Origin: Eonycteris spelaea
Lineage: Eukaryota; Chordata; Mammalia; Chiroptera; Pteropodidae
Reading direction: 5' to 3'
Assembly: GCA_003508835.1 (NCBI GenBank)
Contig: PUFA01000068.1
Span: 6,510,001 to 6,574,000, forward strand
DNA: 64,000 nucleotides
Below, in pieces: positions 34,590 to 45,725 of the stretch. Each line of letters begins with the position of its first letter. Within the stretch, counting starts at the first letter, position 1. The notes under the pieces were generated by a model. That model ran no database searches and was not told the origin of the DNA. It was given only the letters and a program-made list of their open reading frames with translations. A program made the position numbers and the translations under genes.

Positions 34590-34735
34590 GCACAGATTTT
34601 TGTGATGCTTCTAACCAGATGGAAGTCATTAAATTTCAAGTTTCACATCTATAAGATCAAGATGGTGGTAACCTCCCTAACCATATTTCCAAATTGTTGT
34701 GAAGATCAAAGAGCTTTATAAAGTAAAAATTATTA
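34590..34735 (+). mobile_element. MIR SINE fragment
   Basis: 'gatgcttctaaccagatgga', 'agtttcacatctataagatc', 'aagatggtggtaacctccct' and 'aaattgttgtgaagatcaaa' fit the MIR 5' half. Confidence 0.6.
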
Positions 34736-34839
34736 TTGAGTTATAAATTATCATAAAATTGTACATTCATAGGTACAAAGAGGACATTACACTCTGCTTT
34801 GTGGTTCGATATCTGTTATGGGTTTATACAGTAGCTAAG

Positions 34840-34990
34840 AGGTACAAGTTCTAACCTTGGCTCTGCTACTACTTGACTGTATGTCTTTGAAAAATTCTCA
34901 TAAGCTCTGTCTGTTTCCTCATCTACAATATTAGAATGAACTATATAATCTCTAAAGACTTTTCTGTGTTAAAAGTCTGTGATTCTAAGT
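34840..34990 (+). mobile_element. MIR SINE, 5' half
   Basis: 'caagttctaaccttggctct', 'gctactacttgactgtatgt', 'ctgtctgtttcctcatctac' and 'aaagtctgtgattct'. Clear match to the MIR/THER-like 5' region. The third MIR within 800 bases. Confidence 0.75.
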
Positions 34991-35404
34991 GAATCCAACC
35001 ATACTTTTTGGCTTAGACTCCCTAATCATCAGCAGAATAAATTGCAGAGACAGCTGGTTGGGGTTAGGGGTACAGTCTCTGGCCACAGAAGAGCATAAAA
35101 TTAAGGAGACCACATAGCCATCAAACAGATGATGGAACTGTCATTAGCAATGTGCTGAAGCCAGTGACATCCAGGGACAATTGCAGCTGGCCGTTTCCTC
35201 CATGTTAGGACATCTATTCAATTAGCTTTTCTTTACTAGCGCAGTCTAAACTCATCCTCTGAAAACTGAAGAGAGCAGTCTTTGTTTAATAATCAGAGTT
35301 TGAGAAATAATTATTAAATCCACACTTTATAGGACATTTTTTTAATGTTTACAACAGCATGCCATGCAATGGCAAATTTTTAAAAATAAATGATACCCTT
35401 CTGA
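34991..35404. other. Unassigned sequence
   Basis: No recognisable element. Confidence 0.4.
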
Positions 35405-35660
35405 TTTGGAAGGAATATGTGCTTTGGTGCTAGAGAGCTTTGAGTTCAGGGCCCCATCTGTTGCTTATTGGCTGTCTCTCTTTTATTTGCCACTGTGTTC
35501 ACTGACTAATACCATACCTGACAAAAAGAAGATACTTGTTATGTGTTACCAAATAGATATTTTTTGTCTATATCATATTTTCTCTGAGTCTGAGTTTCTT
35601 CAGAAAAAGGATACCTAATTTATAGAGTGTCTGGTAACATTAAATGAGATAAAAAGAAGG
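35405..35660 (+). mobile_element. MIR SINE, interrupted
   Basis: 'tgctttggtgctagagagct', 'ttgagttcagggccccatct', then after an unrelated stretch 'tgagtttcttcagaaaaagg' and 'aacattaaatgagataaaaa'. The 5' and central MIR parts appear separated by about 100 bases. Confidence 0.55.
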
Positions 35661-36059
35661 AGTCCTTTGTGTAGTAGAGTGACTCAACATATATTACCTT
35701 TCCTTGCACCAACTCTCTTAGCTACCCTTATAGTGTGGGAGAAGAATTGAGGACTTTTACAAATGTAAATTTAAAAGTAAAATAATCTATATAATAAATC
35801 AAAAAAATATGAAAGCAACTGAAAGCCATTGATTTACCCACTTCAATGGGAGAAACATAAATAAGCCAAATGTGGTGGAACCCGCATGTCCCCTGTTTTT
35901 ACTGCCTGCCACACTGATGAGCTACATCACAACTGATAAGCATAAACACTCTTGCAGGGATTGATCAAACTGGAAGAGTACCCTGGATTAGAATTACAGA
36001 GAATTATGGCAAGATTTTTATTTGCTTGCTTTTTAATAAAAATGGCATTATCTGAGAAG
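35661..36059. other. Unassigned sequence
   Basis: Nothing recognisable. Confidence 0.4.
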
Positions 36060-36310
36060 GAAAGCTTAGCTCAGAATCATGGAAACCCATGTTTGAGTCT
36101 TACCTCTTACATATTGTGAGAACGAAGAAAAGTTATTTAATATCTGTAAATATCAAGTGCTATCATATATAAAATGGAGGTAAAATACTGACTTTGCAGT
36201 GTTGTAAAAATTAAATGAAATTATATACCCAGCACATTGCAAGAAGAGATTACCACCATAGTGTCTGAAATGTAGTAGACACTCAATATGTATTGATTGG
36301 TAAATACAAA
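36060..36310 (+). mobile_element. MIR SINE
   Basis: 'tgtttgagtcttacctctta', 'catattgtgagaacgaagaa', 'catatataaaatggaggtaa', 'gcagtgttgtaaaaattaaa' and 'acccagcacattgcaag' follow MIR. The final 'agtagacactcaatatgta' resembles the shared MIR/L2 3' tail. Confidence 0.75.
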
Positions 36311-36372
36311 AGCCACTGAATTAATAACTAATTGGGATTATATTACTTTAGAAGGAGATGTATATATATATT

Positions 36373-36393
36373 ATACACACACACACACACACA
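36373..36393. repeat. (AC)n microsatellite
   Basis: About ten AC units flanked by TATATA-rich sequence at 36361-36372. Confidence 0.85.
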
Positions 36394-36699
36394 ACACATA
36401 CATATCACAATAGATTTAGTAGGTACTCAGTAAATACTTCCTTTGATTTAGTAGAAGGATAATAAAACATGTATTAGAATTTTAAACTATAACCCATATA
36501 ATTAGCATCAACTAGACTTTTGGAGGTCAAATTGATTAAATCAAATAGAAGTAATTAGGAAACCACAGTACATGTACTACACTCATGTTGTATTCAATAT
36601 TCAGAAAAAAAAATCTTAGTTCTCTATAATTTATTGTTTAGAACCCTTTCATTGCCAAGGATAGCAGAGCATGCTTCATGCACATGTGACTAGTTGAGT
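36394..36699. other. Unassigned sequence
   Basis: Nothing recognisable. Confidence 0.4.
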
Positions 36700-37450
36700 G
36701 CTCAGAGTCTGGCACTTGGGATGTGAGGCCCAATGTTTGCCATCTTGGAAGTTCTCGGTAATTTGGTCTTCAAATTTGTGTTTTGTAAGTGAATTCTGAT
36801 GGCACAGTGGAACATTCTTAGGGAATAGGGGTTTTGGGTCATGTATAATACCACCTCTTGTTTCCTCTCCACCTTCCTAGGATTGGGTTCTCTATTGCCC
36901 ACTTCCCACTCCCTGGCACGTCAGGTCCCAGCTTGGCTTCCTCTTCCTTGCCCTTGCTCTGCGACTGCTGCCTCCCTCCACCCAGGGTACCAATTTGATC
37001 ATGTGCCTGGGAGGTTCATGTTATTCCACTGCACAGCTACTGCCAATGCCCGATTTGGGCATATGTATAGAAATATTTCAAATCGGGCACACACACTGCA
37101 GTTTCTTAGGCTAGGCAAGGTGGTAGCCACCCTTGATCTTGGCTAGTAGTGTCACTGCACATTTGCAGGTGTCTCAGCACCCTAATCTGGGTACTGAACA
37201 CATCCTGATAAACAGGAGAGGTTTCAGTCTCTTAGGGGTCAGTAATAATTTTTACTTTATAAAGCTCTTTGATTGGGTTGAAGTAATGAGCACCTGGGAA
37301 AGAGAGATTAAGTTGCCTACCTTCAAGTGGGGCCCTGCATTAACATTTTGCACTGGGCTTCACAATTATATAGCAGGTCCTAAAGGTTAGGCAAACAATA
37401 TAGCTGAGTCTAAAACTAGCACAGATATTTTGTAATGTGACTAAGACTGG
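36700..37450. other. Less AT-rich unclassified island
   Basis: This 750-bp stretch stands out by higher C and G content, especially the pyrimidine-rich 36850-36990. It carries several mid-sized open frames (101 codons at 36841-37146, 85 codons at 37133-37390), a perfect 11-bp-stem hairpin at 37047-37089 and a TATAAAG at 37259. It could be an LTR of an unfamiliar endogenous retroelement, a decayed processed pseudogene, or unique DNA. No protein domain is recognisable and I cannot decide. Confidence 0.4.
37047..37089. repeat. Perfect 11-bp stem hairpin
   Basis: tgcccgatttg (37047-37057) and caaatcgggca (37079-37089) are exact reverse complements with a 21-base loop. Each arm holds a CpG that has survived in both arms, which is notable in CpG-poor DNA. 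Confidence 0.8.
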
Positions 37451-37639
37451 TCTCCATCAGCAAACTTATCTAGACATTTGAGTTTCTCTGAGCATGGAGC
37501 TCCTATATCTATCTATATACTAAACATATTCACTTGGAAGTCCATATCTGAAATTTAAAATGGCTTATTAATACTCAGGTTTGCTTCCACCCCATCCTAC
37601 CCCAACTCCCAGTCTATTTATTTTCCAAAAGTACCATGA
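37451..37639. other. Unassigned sequence
   Basis: Nothing recognisable. Confidence 0.35.
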
Positions 37640-38395
37640 CTACCTCGTTCCATCTTATAATCTGAAAAGTCAGTCACACTTTAAACTCCCATCTTTCTTA
37701 TTTGCATATGTGATGTATATCAGTTATGCCTCGTTGAATTTAGTTTCAAATATCTCTTGAATACAGTCCTTTCTATTTGTACTCACTATCACCATCTTAA
37801 TACAAGCTCCCACACTTGCCTGATCTAACTACATCCACTTTTTCTTATCCTCTGTCTCTAGAAAGATATTGTTGCAAAGCAAATCTGATTGCATAATTCC
37901 CCTTACACTAAATTTTTAATGGTTTTTATTTCTCTTAGGAAAAAAGAACAAATTATTAACTTGGCCTACAAGGCCCTGCATGATTTATCTCTACGTACCC
38001 CTTTAGCCTTGTCACACACATCACATTCCTTGTTACTGCCTGTGATTTGACCACATACTTCCTTTCCTTACTTCTCTGAATGTGAATGTGCTCATGCTGG
38101 CCTAATCACCTTCCTAACCTAATTAATTCCAACTTTTTTTCAGATTGCAGTTTACTTGATGCTACTTTGGAAGAACATGCTCTGATTTTTCTGACTAATA
38201 CAAAATGCATAGCATAAGGTAGCATGTCTCGGCAACAAACCATTTAAAAATTTTATTTACATGTATGATTCTTTGATTAATATCGGCTTCCCCTAACTAG
38301 ACTATGGCCACGTATATTGTATCTCCAGGGATTCTCACATTTAATTATACGTAGTAGATGATTAATAAGTATTAATTAAGTAAATGAATGAATTA
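37640..38395 (+). mobile_element. L2 LINE 3' region
   Basis: One of the longest L2 remnants in the window. 'aaagcaaatctgattgcata' and 'attcccctta', then 'acttggcctacaaggccctg' and 'catgatttatctctacgtac', which is the L2 hallmark block. It continues with 'gaacatgctctgatttttct' and ends in 'gtagtagatgattaataagt' plus 'aaatgaatgaat'. Covers the end of the L2 ORF2 and the 3' UTR with frames broken. Confidence 0.85.
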
Positions 38396-39010
38396 AAGTA
38401 CATTTACCATGTTGTTTTTTCAATAAATCCTACATAGCAAGTGGTATATACAGTGCACACAATCTTGCATGTGGCACGACTTAAAGTCATAGGATACAAT
38501 TTTGCAACTGTTGAAGAATCATTTAATCTCCAGATCTGAGATGTTCTTAACATATAAATCTGTTGTACAATAGCTTGATAAAGCTATTTGCCATTTAATA
38601 GGAGATTCTGTTAAAGAAACATTGCTTTGTTTTGACTTTGTATTTTCACATCTTCCCTGTGTGTTCGTGTGTATTTTAGAGTAGTATTATGGTTTTGTAA
38701 ATAAATAGCTTATTTGTCAATTGATGTTTTTCTTTACTTGCTAGGTCCTTTATATATTAATGATCCAGGACACTTTCTAAGGTACAAAATATTCCTAAGT
38801 ATGGTAGGATAGAGGAGGGGTGGCTGTGAGTGTGTGTGTACATGTATGTGTGAATATGTATGAGTTTAATATTTTATTCTATTATCTTTGTTTGTCTCTC
38901 CTGTTTTGATAAGATCAAAATCTTTCTTAGTACACATTCTGGTTTTTGCACTGACCTAATACTTCCATTAAGTAACCTGCTACCCAAAAAGCAGCACTGG
39001 GCAGTGTTCT
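38396..39010. other. Unassigned sequence
   Basis: Nothing nameable. GT-rich patch near 38827-38860. Confidence 0.4.
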
Positions 39011-39054
39011 TCTTCACAAGATTGCAGATATGTCTTCACAAGATTGCAGATATT
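39011..39054 (+). repeat. 22-bp tandem duplication
   Basis: tcttcacaagattgcagata plus two bases occurs twice in a row (39011-39032 and 39033-39054), differing only at the last base. Near identity implies a recent slip or repair event. Confidence 0.9.
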
Positions 39055-39064
39055 TTGAAAGTAG

Positions 39065-39135
39065 AAACAGTTTTTCTTTAAAATTATATTTCCTGAGCCT
39101 AATGCATAGCTTCTCACATATTTACTGGATGAAAA
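39065..39135 (+). mobile_element. L2-like 3' end
   Basis: 'cctgagcctaatgcatagct' then 'tctcacatatttactggatg' resembles the L2 terminus. Short and weak. Confidence 0.45.
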
Positions 39136-39960
39136 TGTTTGAATTAGATCTAGCATATGATAATTTAGAACTCCCCACTACCTTATATTAATATTGCCCT
39201 ACCTGACTAAGCATAGCCCAGGCCTCTTCAAAGAGAAGATTCAGCCTGCCATATCTCTACTTCTCTTCTTTTTCTGCTATATGTGAGTCAGACTTTAGGA
39301 CGTTAGCAAAACAGAGCAGGTCAGGAACTTGGCAGAGATGAGGACCCTTTTCCACTTTTCCAATGGTGTTTACAAATGGAATTTGGAGTTTTGGAGTCAA
39401 GCACCTCAAATAGAAGCCTCAACAATAGCATATATTATCTTTATGTGTTTGAACTTGTCAGTTATCTTTAATTATTTATCAATGACTTGGCCTTGGCACT
39501 AATAATTGTCTTTGCATGTTGTTTGTCAGAAACAAGTGAAATATTGTAAATAAAACCACTTTTAAAGAATAAAACACCTTTTATGTTTACTATCACTTAT
39601 TTTTACTTACTAATTTCTGAGCTGTTTTATTTCTAAAGACTACAAATGTGACATTGCAATATGAGTAACAAATTTCTATTCTGAGAAGTAATTACTTACT
39701 AATAATTTTATAGATGTAATTTCTATACAAGGTTACCAAGAAGAATTCTGACTTTATGATTTTAAAATCATAGGTTTAAAATATAGGTATATATTGACTT
39801 TAGGATGATACCGATAACAAATTCTATGTGTTTCCCAGGTTAAAGTTTTAAAGATAATGTTACCTCATTTGATGCTCAAAGCATGAATTGGAGGTAGAAT
39901 TTCATTTTATTGTTAGGGACATTGAAAATTAATTAAAAGGCATTGAAAATTTTAGTCCGT
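39136..39960. other. Mostly unassigned; weak MIR piece at 39840-39920
   Basis: 'ttacctcatttgatgctcaa' and 'agcatgaattggaggtagaa' resemble the MIR core. An 11-base direct repeat (cattgaaaatt) lies at 39920-39930 and 39941-39951. Confidence 0.4.
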
Positions 39961-40023
39961 CCTTCCTTCCTTCCTTCCTTCCTTCCTTCCTTCCTTCCTT
40001 CCTTCCTTCCTTCCTTCCTTTCT
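39961..40023. repeat. (CCTT)15 microsatellite
   Basis: Sixty bases of perfect CCTT/TTCC repeat, the purest long array in the window. Likely length-polymorphic. All-pyrimidine strand with mirror symmetry. Confidence 0.95.
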
Positions 40024-41084
40024 TCATTTCAGCAACAAAACCAGCCAAGTACTTGTAAGGCATAACTTATTGCGTACAATCCAGGGACAAAATAACTCAA
40101 GTTTGTGGGAAAAAAATGTTATTCAAATGTTTACAATACTTTCATAAATACATTTTATTTTTAATGATTATCCCCATTAATTGAGTTTCAGAAAACATGC
40201 TCCTTTATTCTTTTGTCAATGAAGTTAAAATGCAACTATTGTTCTATTATTTTTTTAATTTCTAAAAAGAAATCAATTGTCTTGATGAATACAATTAAAA
40301 TTTTTGCAATAATGTATTTCTGTATTTAAACAAGATGCTTTTCACAAAAAATACTTCAGTGACAAAAGCCTCCCTGTTTCTGATATCAATGTCTATTTTT
40401 TCTCTCCAGAAGGAAAAAAAAAAAAATCATCAGAAAATGTGATTTCTTTAGTGATTTTAAGAAAAGAGCGTTCTCACTGTGAAAATTTTGACAAACTCTG
40501 TGAAATCAATGCATAATTAATAGTAACTGTAAGCTATTGATGTTTATAGCATCTAATATATTAGAATAATAGACTTGGCCATGACAGCTTCTTCTAAATC
40601 ATTCTTAGCATATTGTGTAGCATAGATAACAAGCAAATTAACCATGTAATCATGAGACCTAACTAGAAGTTTCTGTGTAGAATCTAGACACAAAATTACT
40701 GGTGTTAAGGGACTGTGATTACTTAATTCTCTTTCCCAACCTCATTAATTAAAATGATTTTAGCCCACTGACTTAATCATGATATTTTCCTAAACTATAA
40801 TTATATTTTTTAAAAGTTTGACATACTAGTATATATATTTTAATAAGGTGATGAATATTGAAAAAAAGTTAGAATTAAGCTTTACAATGCATTTTGAAGT
40901 TCAGTGGGAATAAACTTGATGAACTATTTCTGCAGTTTCCTGATCATTTGGTTCTCAAACTTGAATCTGTGCAGGCTTCTAGACATGTTTTGAATAAAGC
41001 TCAAAACCCACACTCTATACTTTGCATCCTTTTGGGTACAGAAAGGAAAGGAATAAATATGAGCAAACTCCATGTACCTGTTAT
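40024..41084. other. Unassigned sequence
   Basis: No gene or nameable repeat. The 81-codon frame at 40894-41139 has no recognisable domain. Confidence 0.4.
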
Positions 41085-41385
41085 TCTGTTAAGCATTTGT
41101 ATATATGTATTCTCATTTTATTCCTCAATAATCTTGTGAGGGTGAAAAAAAGCTAAGAGGTATTGGAAAAATACAATTTGCTAGGATTCATAAAGCAGTT
41201 ATCCTATTGACTTATTTTAATAACCCTAATGGATGTTAATATTATAATTTTAGGCATGAAGAAATTGAGTCTTAGAAGTTTGGTAACTGGTGCCAGGTCC
41301 TACAGGTTGAAGTGAAAGGTTTGGGATTAGAACGTAGGTCTTCTGAGGCAAAGTCTCAGGCAACTCTCTTCATATTATAGCTGCA
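41085..41385 (+). mobile_element. One or two MIR SINEs
   Basis: A core-like piece, 'ctgttaagcatttgtatata' and 'attcctcaataatcttgtga', is followed by a second core and 3' end: 'aataaccctaatggatgtta', 'gcatgaagaaattgagtctt', 'gggattagaacgtaggtctt' and 'aggcaactctcttcatatta'. Two overlapping MIR copies is the simplest reading. Confidence 0.7.
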
Positions 41386-41939
41386 GGCTGGCAAAGGTTG
41401 TTCCAGAATTAGTGCATGCTTGTATCATTTTGAAATTCCTTTAATTTTTCTTTTGACATTCTGGCACAGAGACAGGTCATTATCAACAAAATTCTGTATT
41501 GAGGTGTTAAATATAGGGCAAAGACTTTGAAGAAAACTGATATCCTGGCTGGGACAACAACACACAAAACACATTTGTTGAAAATTACCCAGGTACTTTA
41601 GATGGCTGAGTTCTCAGCAGGAGGAGAACATGAAGTGATTACCAGATTATCTTCCTCTTATGAAATTAAGGCTCTTATAGATAGAAAAGAACCATATGTT
41701 CCAAAAGAGGATGGAAGGTCAAATGATACCTTTGGGACATCTACCATGTGTTTATAGTAGGAAAAGGGCATGGCATCTTCATTAATAAAAGCCATTCTAG
41801 CTGTACAAACGGAAAATCTTTGAATTTTCAGTGCCTTAAAAACAATATATTTTTTAAAAATTTATCATTCATACATTGTTCCTAGTCAGGTGGTTCTCAT
41901 GGAACTGGGTGTCTTTATGGTCCTACTCACTTTTAGCTA
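41386..41939. other. Unassigned sequence
   Basis: Nothing recognisable. Confidence 0.4.
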
Positions 41940-42190
41940 TTAGGAACCCTCTCTATTCAGCAAGCAGACAGGGAAGATTATAGCAAAGGCAAACTTGCTC
42001 CTAAACCAGTTTGACCAGAGAGGACACCCTCACTTCTATTCATGTCCTATTGACTAGATCTGATCACATGGCTCCACCTAGATGTAGGAGGTTGCCTGAA
42101 ATATAGCCCCTGATTGAGTAGCCATTTCTCTATGGTAGCTATAACTTGGAGGGAGCCAGAATAACTGGACATTGGCTAGCCTCTACCAAA
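41940..42190 (+). mobile_element. Unnamed ancient repeat, copy 2 of 3
   Basis: 'tcacttctattcatgtccta', 'ttgactagatctgatcacat', 'ggctccacctagatgtagga' and 'ggttgcctgaaatatagccc' align with 31357-31440 in the same orientation. Family not named. Confidence 0.5.
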
Positions 42191-42479
42191 GTTTTGGCTT
42201 ACTATCTTATGAGGAATGTTAATGTGTATGGAGTAAATAGAGAAAAATAATGCACATAGTTCACTGCCAAAGCTAAGAGGTAAAGGTGTGGAAGAAGAAC
42301 AGATAAAAGAACAATCATGTGGTAAGAACAATGAATGTTGCCCGAAGTTCAGGGTGTTATTTGTAGAGGGTGAGGATATTTGAAATTTGCCTTGGATGAA
42401 GAAAAGGATTAAAATAGGTGAGAGTACAGATGGTTATGATGGATTAATGATAATCAAGAAACCTGTCAATACTGTGTAT

Positions 42480-42650
42480 GGCATCCCATTTAACCATCAA
42501 ACCATCATGTAAGTTGGTATTATCAAATCTTTTTTTAGAGGAAAAAAACTAAAAAAGCTAAGTGGGATTTAGACACTTGTCCAACATGCATAGCCAATAA
42601 ATGGCAAAGTGTAGGGGAAACACACTCCTTTAGTGTGTCCTCTACTCTCA
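42480..42650 (+). mobile_element. MIR SINE
   Basis: 'tatggcatcccatttaacca', 'atgtaagttggtattatcaa', 'cacttgtccaacatgcatag' and 'ccaataaatggcaaagtgta' follow the MIR core. Confidence 0.7.
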
Positions 42651-42659
42651 ATATTCGAC

Positions 42660-43424
42660 TACAACATTAATTCACTTCTGACACTAATTTTGTGGCTTTT
42701 TCATATATCAAGCCATTCTGCAACACCACCTGGGTGTCCTACAGTTTAACTTAATTCTGACACTGTCTTTCTGAAGGTAGCATCAGGTCCCACAGATTAA
42801 GGGCTCAATCTCACAAGAATGCTCCCCTGCCCTCACTTCAGATGTCAATTGCAAGTCCAAGTTGTTGTCTAGGCTTCTGACCTAATGGCTTTAAATCAGA
42901 AGTTCCCACAGCACCCTTACTAGGTTTAATTACTTTTCTAGAGCAGCTCAGAAACCCAGGAAAATAGTTTCCTTTCTAGGATATCAGTTTATTGTAAAAG
43001 GATACATCTCGAGAACAGCCATATGGAAGACATGTATATAGTAGGATGAAGAGCTTTTCTTTGCCATCTCTGTGAAAGCTATTTCCCCCACATCTTCAAG
43101 TGTTTACCAACCAGGAAGTTTTCTGAACCCATTCTTTTGGGTTTTTATGGAGGCTTCATTACATAGGCATACTTGGTAAAATTATTGACATTGTTAATTG
43201 AACTCAATTTCCAATCCGCTAATCACATGATTGGTCTCCCTGGCAATCAGCCCCCATCCAGAAGTCATCTCATTAATGTAAACTCAGAAGTGGTTAAAAG
43301 AGATTTATTAGAAATAATAAAAAACATTTTATGGCTCTTATCACCTAGAAATTCCAACAGTTTTAGGAGCTTTGCACAAGGAACAGGACAAGACCAAATA
43401 TACATTTTTATTATAATTTACAAT
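42660..43424 (-). mobile_element. Endogenous retrovirus LTR (ERVL-like)
   Basis: Near-complete solo LTR in antisense. Recognisable blocks are 'ctgacactgtctttctgaag', 'gcatcaggtcccacagatta', 'cttctgacctaatggcttta', 'ttgggtttttatggaggctt', 'cattacataggcatacttgg', 'aatcacatgattggtctccc', 'aaattccaacagttttagga' and 'agaccaaatatacattttta'. On its own strand it starts near 43424 with TG and ends near 42660. The family is widespread; subfamily not assigned. No gag, pol or env sequence adjoins it. Confidence 0.75.
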
Positions 43425-43659
43425 ATCTCACAAAGCTAAATCTCAAGCTAAAACCAAAATCTGTACAAATCCAAATCTTATATACAATGAACACAGATAA
43501 ATTGAAATCTCTTAAAAGGCTCTATTTCAGATGCAATTACACTTTTCACTCCAATTTTCTAAGTGTCATACAAACTTCAGGTATGATGGGAGAGGATTAG
43601 GGAGGGAAACTCAGATGAAGATCTACTTAGATAATATAGTAATGCATACCATACACCAG

Positions 43660-43830
43660 ATTCTTTGGCAGGCATTTACTATACTGTATCTCTGTGAACC
43701 TGTATATACCCTTTGTTAATGCTATTAATATCCTCTGTTACATATACAGAACAGACAGAGGCATAGAGGTTTTACAACTCTTAATGTAACATGCACAGGG
43801 AATGTCTGAGCCTAAGTTTAAATTCATATT
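43660..43830 (+). mobile_element. MIR SINE
   Basis: 'gcatttactatactgtatct', 'ttaatgctattaatatcctc', 'acagaacagacagaggcata', 'gaggttttacaactcttaat' and 'gtctgagcctaagtttaaat' fit the MIR core to 3' end. Confidence 0.65.
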
Positions 43831-44359
43831 TGTTTAAATTGAACTTTCAGGTCTAAGATGACTCTGGAGTATAAAGAAATGATAGATGCACAGTAGGGAT
43901 GTTTGACTGTGGAACTTTCACATGAACAGAAAGAGGTTGGGAGCAACAGGGAAAAAATAGAGAAGATATATTATGTTTTATTTTTTCCCTTGGTTTTGGT
44001 TCCTTTTCAGCTCTATAGAAGGACCTAGAAGATAAATATGATATTTACCAAGGAAAAATAGAAATAGTATGACTCAAATGTTTAATATTCCAAAACTAAT
44101 TTTACAGGCTAAAATTCTAGATAAATTCTTAACTAAAATGTATGCAATAGGTGTAAAAGCAAAGCAAAGTTAAGTACTTTGGTTAAAGCAAAATACAACA
44201 AAAAACTAGTAAACAAAGTAGAGAAAATTAGTTGTGTAAGGAGTGTGGAGTCCTGGATTAATAGCAATCAGAACGAAAAACAGCTGCAGATTCAGTTAAC
44301 TAAGAGTACTTACATAGACTTAAAAAGCAACTGTGAATTTTGACTGCATTAAAAGTAGC
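43831..44359. other. Unassigned sequence
   Basis: Nothing recognisable. Confidence 0.4.
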
Positions 44360-44805
44360 TACAGTTCATATATACAATGGAACTCAGCAATTAAAAAAAA
44401 TCCTACCATTTGCAATGACATGGATGGACCTAGAGGTTATTATGCTGAGTGAAGTAAGTCAGAGAAAGATAAATACCATATTATTTCACTTATATGTGGA
44501 ATCTAAGGAACAAAAGAACTTATGGATCCAAAACAGACTCACAAATATAGAGGAAAATCTGGTGATGGCCAGAGGGTAGGGGGCTTGGGAGAATGGGGTG
44601 AACAGTTAAGTAAGTACAAATTAGTAGTTGGTAGATCGTTAAGAGGATGGGGAGCACGGCATAGAGAATGTAGTTAGCATTAATGTAATACCTAGGTGGA
44701 GAGCCAGAGGAGAGAAAGCAATCAGGGGCATCATTTTATAAACTATATAAATGTCTAACAATTGTACTATATACTTGAAACTAATACAACAAAATTTTAA
44801 AGAAA
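44360..44805 (+). mobile_element. L1 3' end
   Basis: 5'-truncated L1. 'catatatacaatggaactca', 'gacatggatggacctagagg', 'tatgctgagtgaagtaagtc', 'ttatatgtggaatctaagga', 'ccagagggtagggggcttgg' and the terminus 'tatatacttgaaactaatac' then 'aacaaaattttaaag'. Its last ~95 bases match 57541-57630 closely, so the two belong to one subfamily. The 79-codon frame inside is a broken ORF2 tail. Confidence 0.9.
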
Positions 44806-45190
44806 GCTGTTCAGATCCAAGCAGTTTAGCTCTAGAGTTCAGGCTCGTATACTCTACGTTGTTTCTTAATATTACAAATATTCTTCACATTCTGTAATCT
44901 TCCTTCCAACTTGATATTTTTGGTATATAGTTCATAATTTGATATCAAAGATCTATCTAGTGACAGTTTCTTTTCTAATTTTTTTCATTGTAATTTTAGG
45001 AAACCTTTTTTCTGAAGATGTAATACTAAATGACTCTGGACAAAAAGAAAAAGATTAATTACTAATATGTCAAAAGTGTTATGTGGAAAGAGTCCAAAAA
45101 ATTAATTGTTAACCAATTACCATATATCAATTACTGATTAATCCCTCTCATCTCTAATGTATTATGTCTTAACATGACAACTTAGTGTGA
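44806..45190. other. Unassigned sequence
   Basis: Nothing recognisable. Confidence 0.4.
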
Positions 45191-45194
45191 AGCT

Positions 45195-45345
45195 ATGTGA
45201 CTTAGTGGTTAAGAAATATGTGCTTTGGAATTAGGTCAAGTTTAAATCCAGACTGTCATTGAAACACCATGTGTCCTTAGGCAAATTATGTAACCATCCT
45301 AAGTCTGAGTTAACTTTGTACATCATAGATAATAAAACCTCATGT
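45195..45345 (+). mobile_element. MIR SINE, 5' half
   Basis: 'tgacttagtggttaagaaat', 'atgtgctttggaattaggtc', 'aatccagactgtcattgaaa', 'gtgtccttaggcaaattatg' and 'catagataataaaacc' match the MIR 5' half. Confidence 0.8.
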
Positions 45346-45434
45346 TTTAACTAACTAAAAAAATAATAATAATTAAAAAAAAGTGAGAGAATTACAGTGT
45401 CCAAATGGTGAGAGCCATTATCTCTCTGAGCCAG

Positions 45435-45550
45435 ATACCTTTTCTCTTTTATTCACCATGTGTTTTTGAGGGCACAGAACCCTTCCTGGAACATAGTTTA
45501 AGTGCTCAAAAAATATTTGTGAAATGAGTGTTTAAATGAATGAATAATAT
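45435..45550 (+). mobile_element. L2 3' end
   Basis: 'ttgagggcacagaacccttc', 'ctggaacatagtttaagtgc', 'tcaaaaaatatttgtgaaat' and 'taaatgaatgaata' form the L2 terminal signature. Confidence 0.7.
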
Positions 45551-45609
45551 TTAAATATCACATGATGCAGGGACCTCGTGGAGTTTTCTTTTCACTATTA
45601 AGGGTCTAA

Positions 45610-45725
45610 GTCAGGAGGGGTAGAATTTGTTCATACTCTGTTAGATGTTGGAGACAAAATGATTCCAAGACAGAGTCTGTTCCTCATGGACCCAATAATC
45701 TAAGAGCATATGCTATATTAGAGTT
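45610..45725 (-). mobile_element. L2 fragment
   Basis: Antisense L2 end: 'ttagatgttggagacaaaat' and 'ctgttcctcatggacccaat' match the reverse complement of the L2 3' region (gctggggatacaa ... ggtccctgccctcatggagctta). Confidence 0.6.

Noticed and set aside
42660..43424. A fuller provirus around the ERV LTR
   Set aside because: No gag, pol, env or second LTR is recognisable on either side, so a solo LTR is the supported call.
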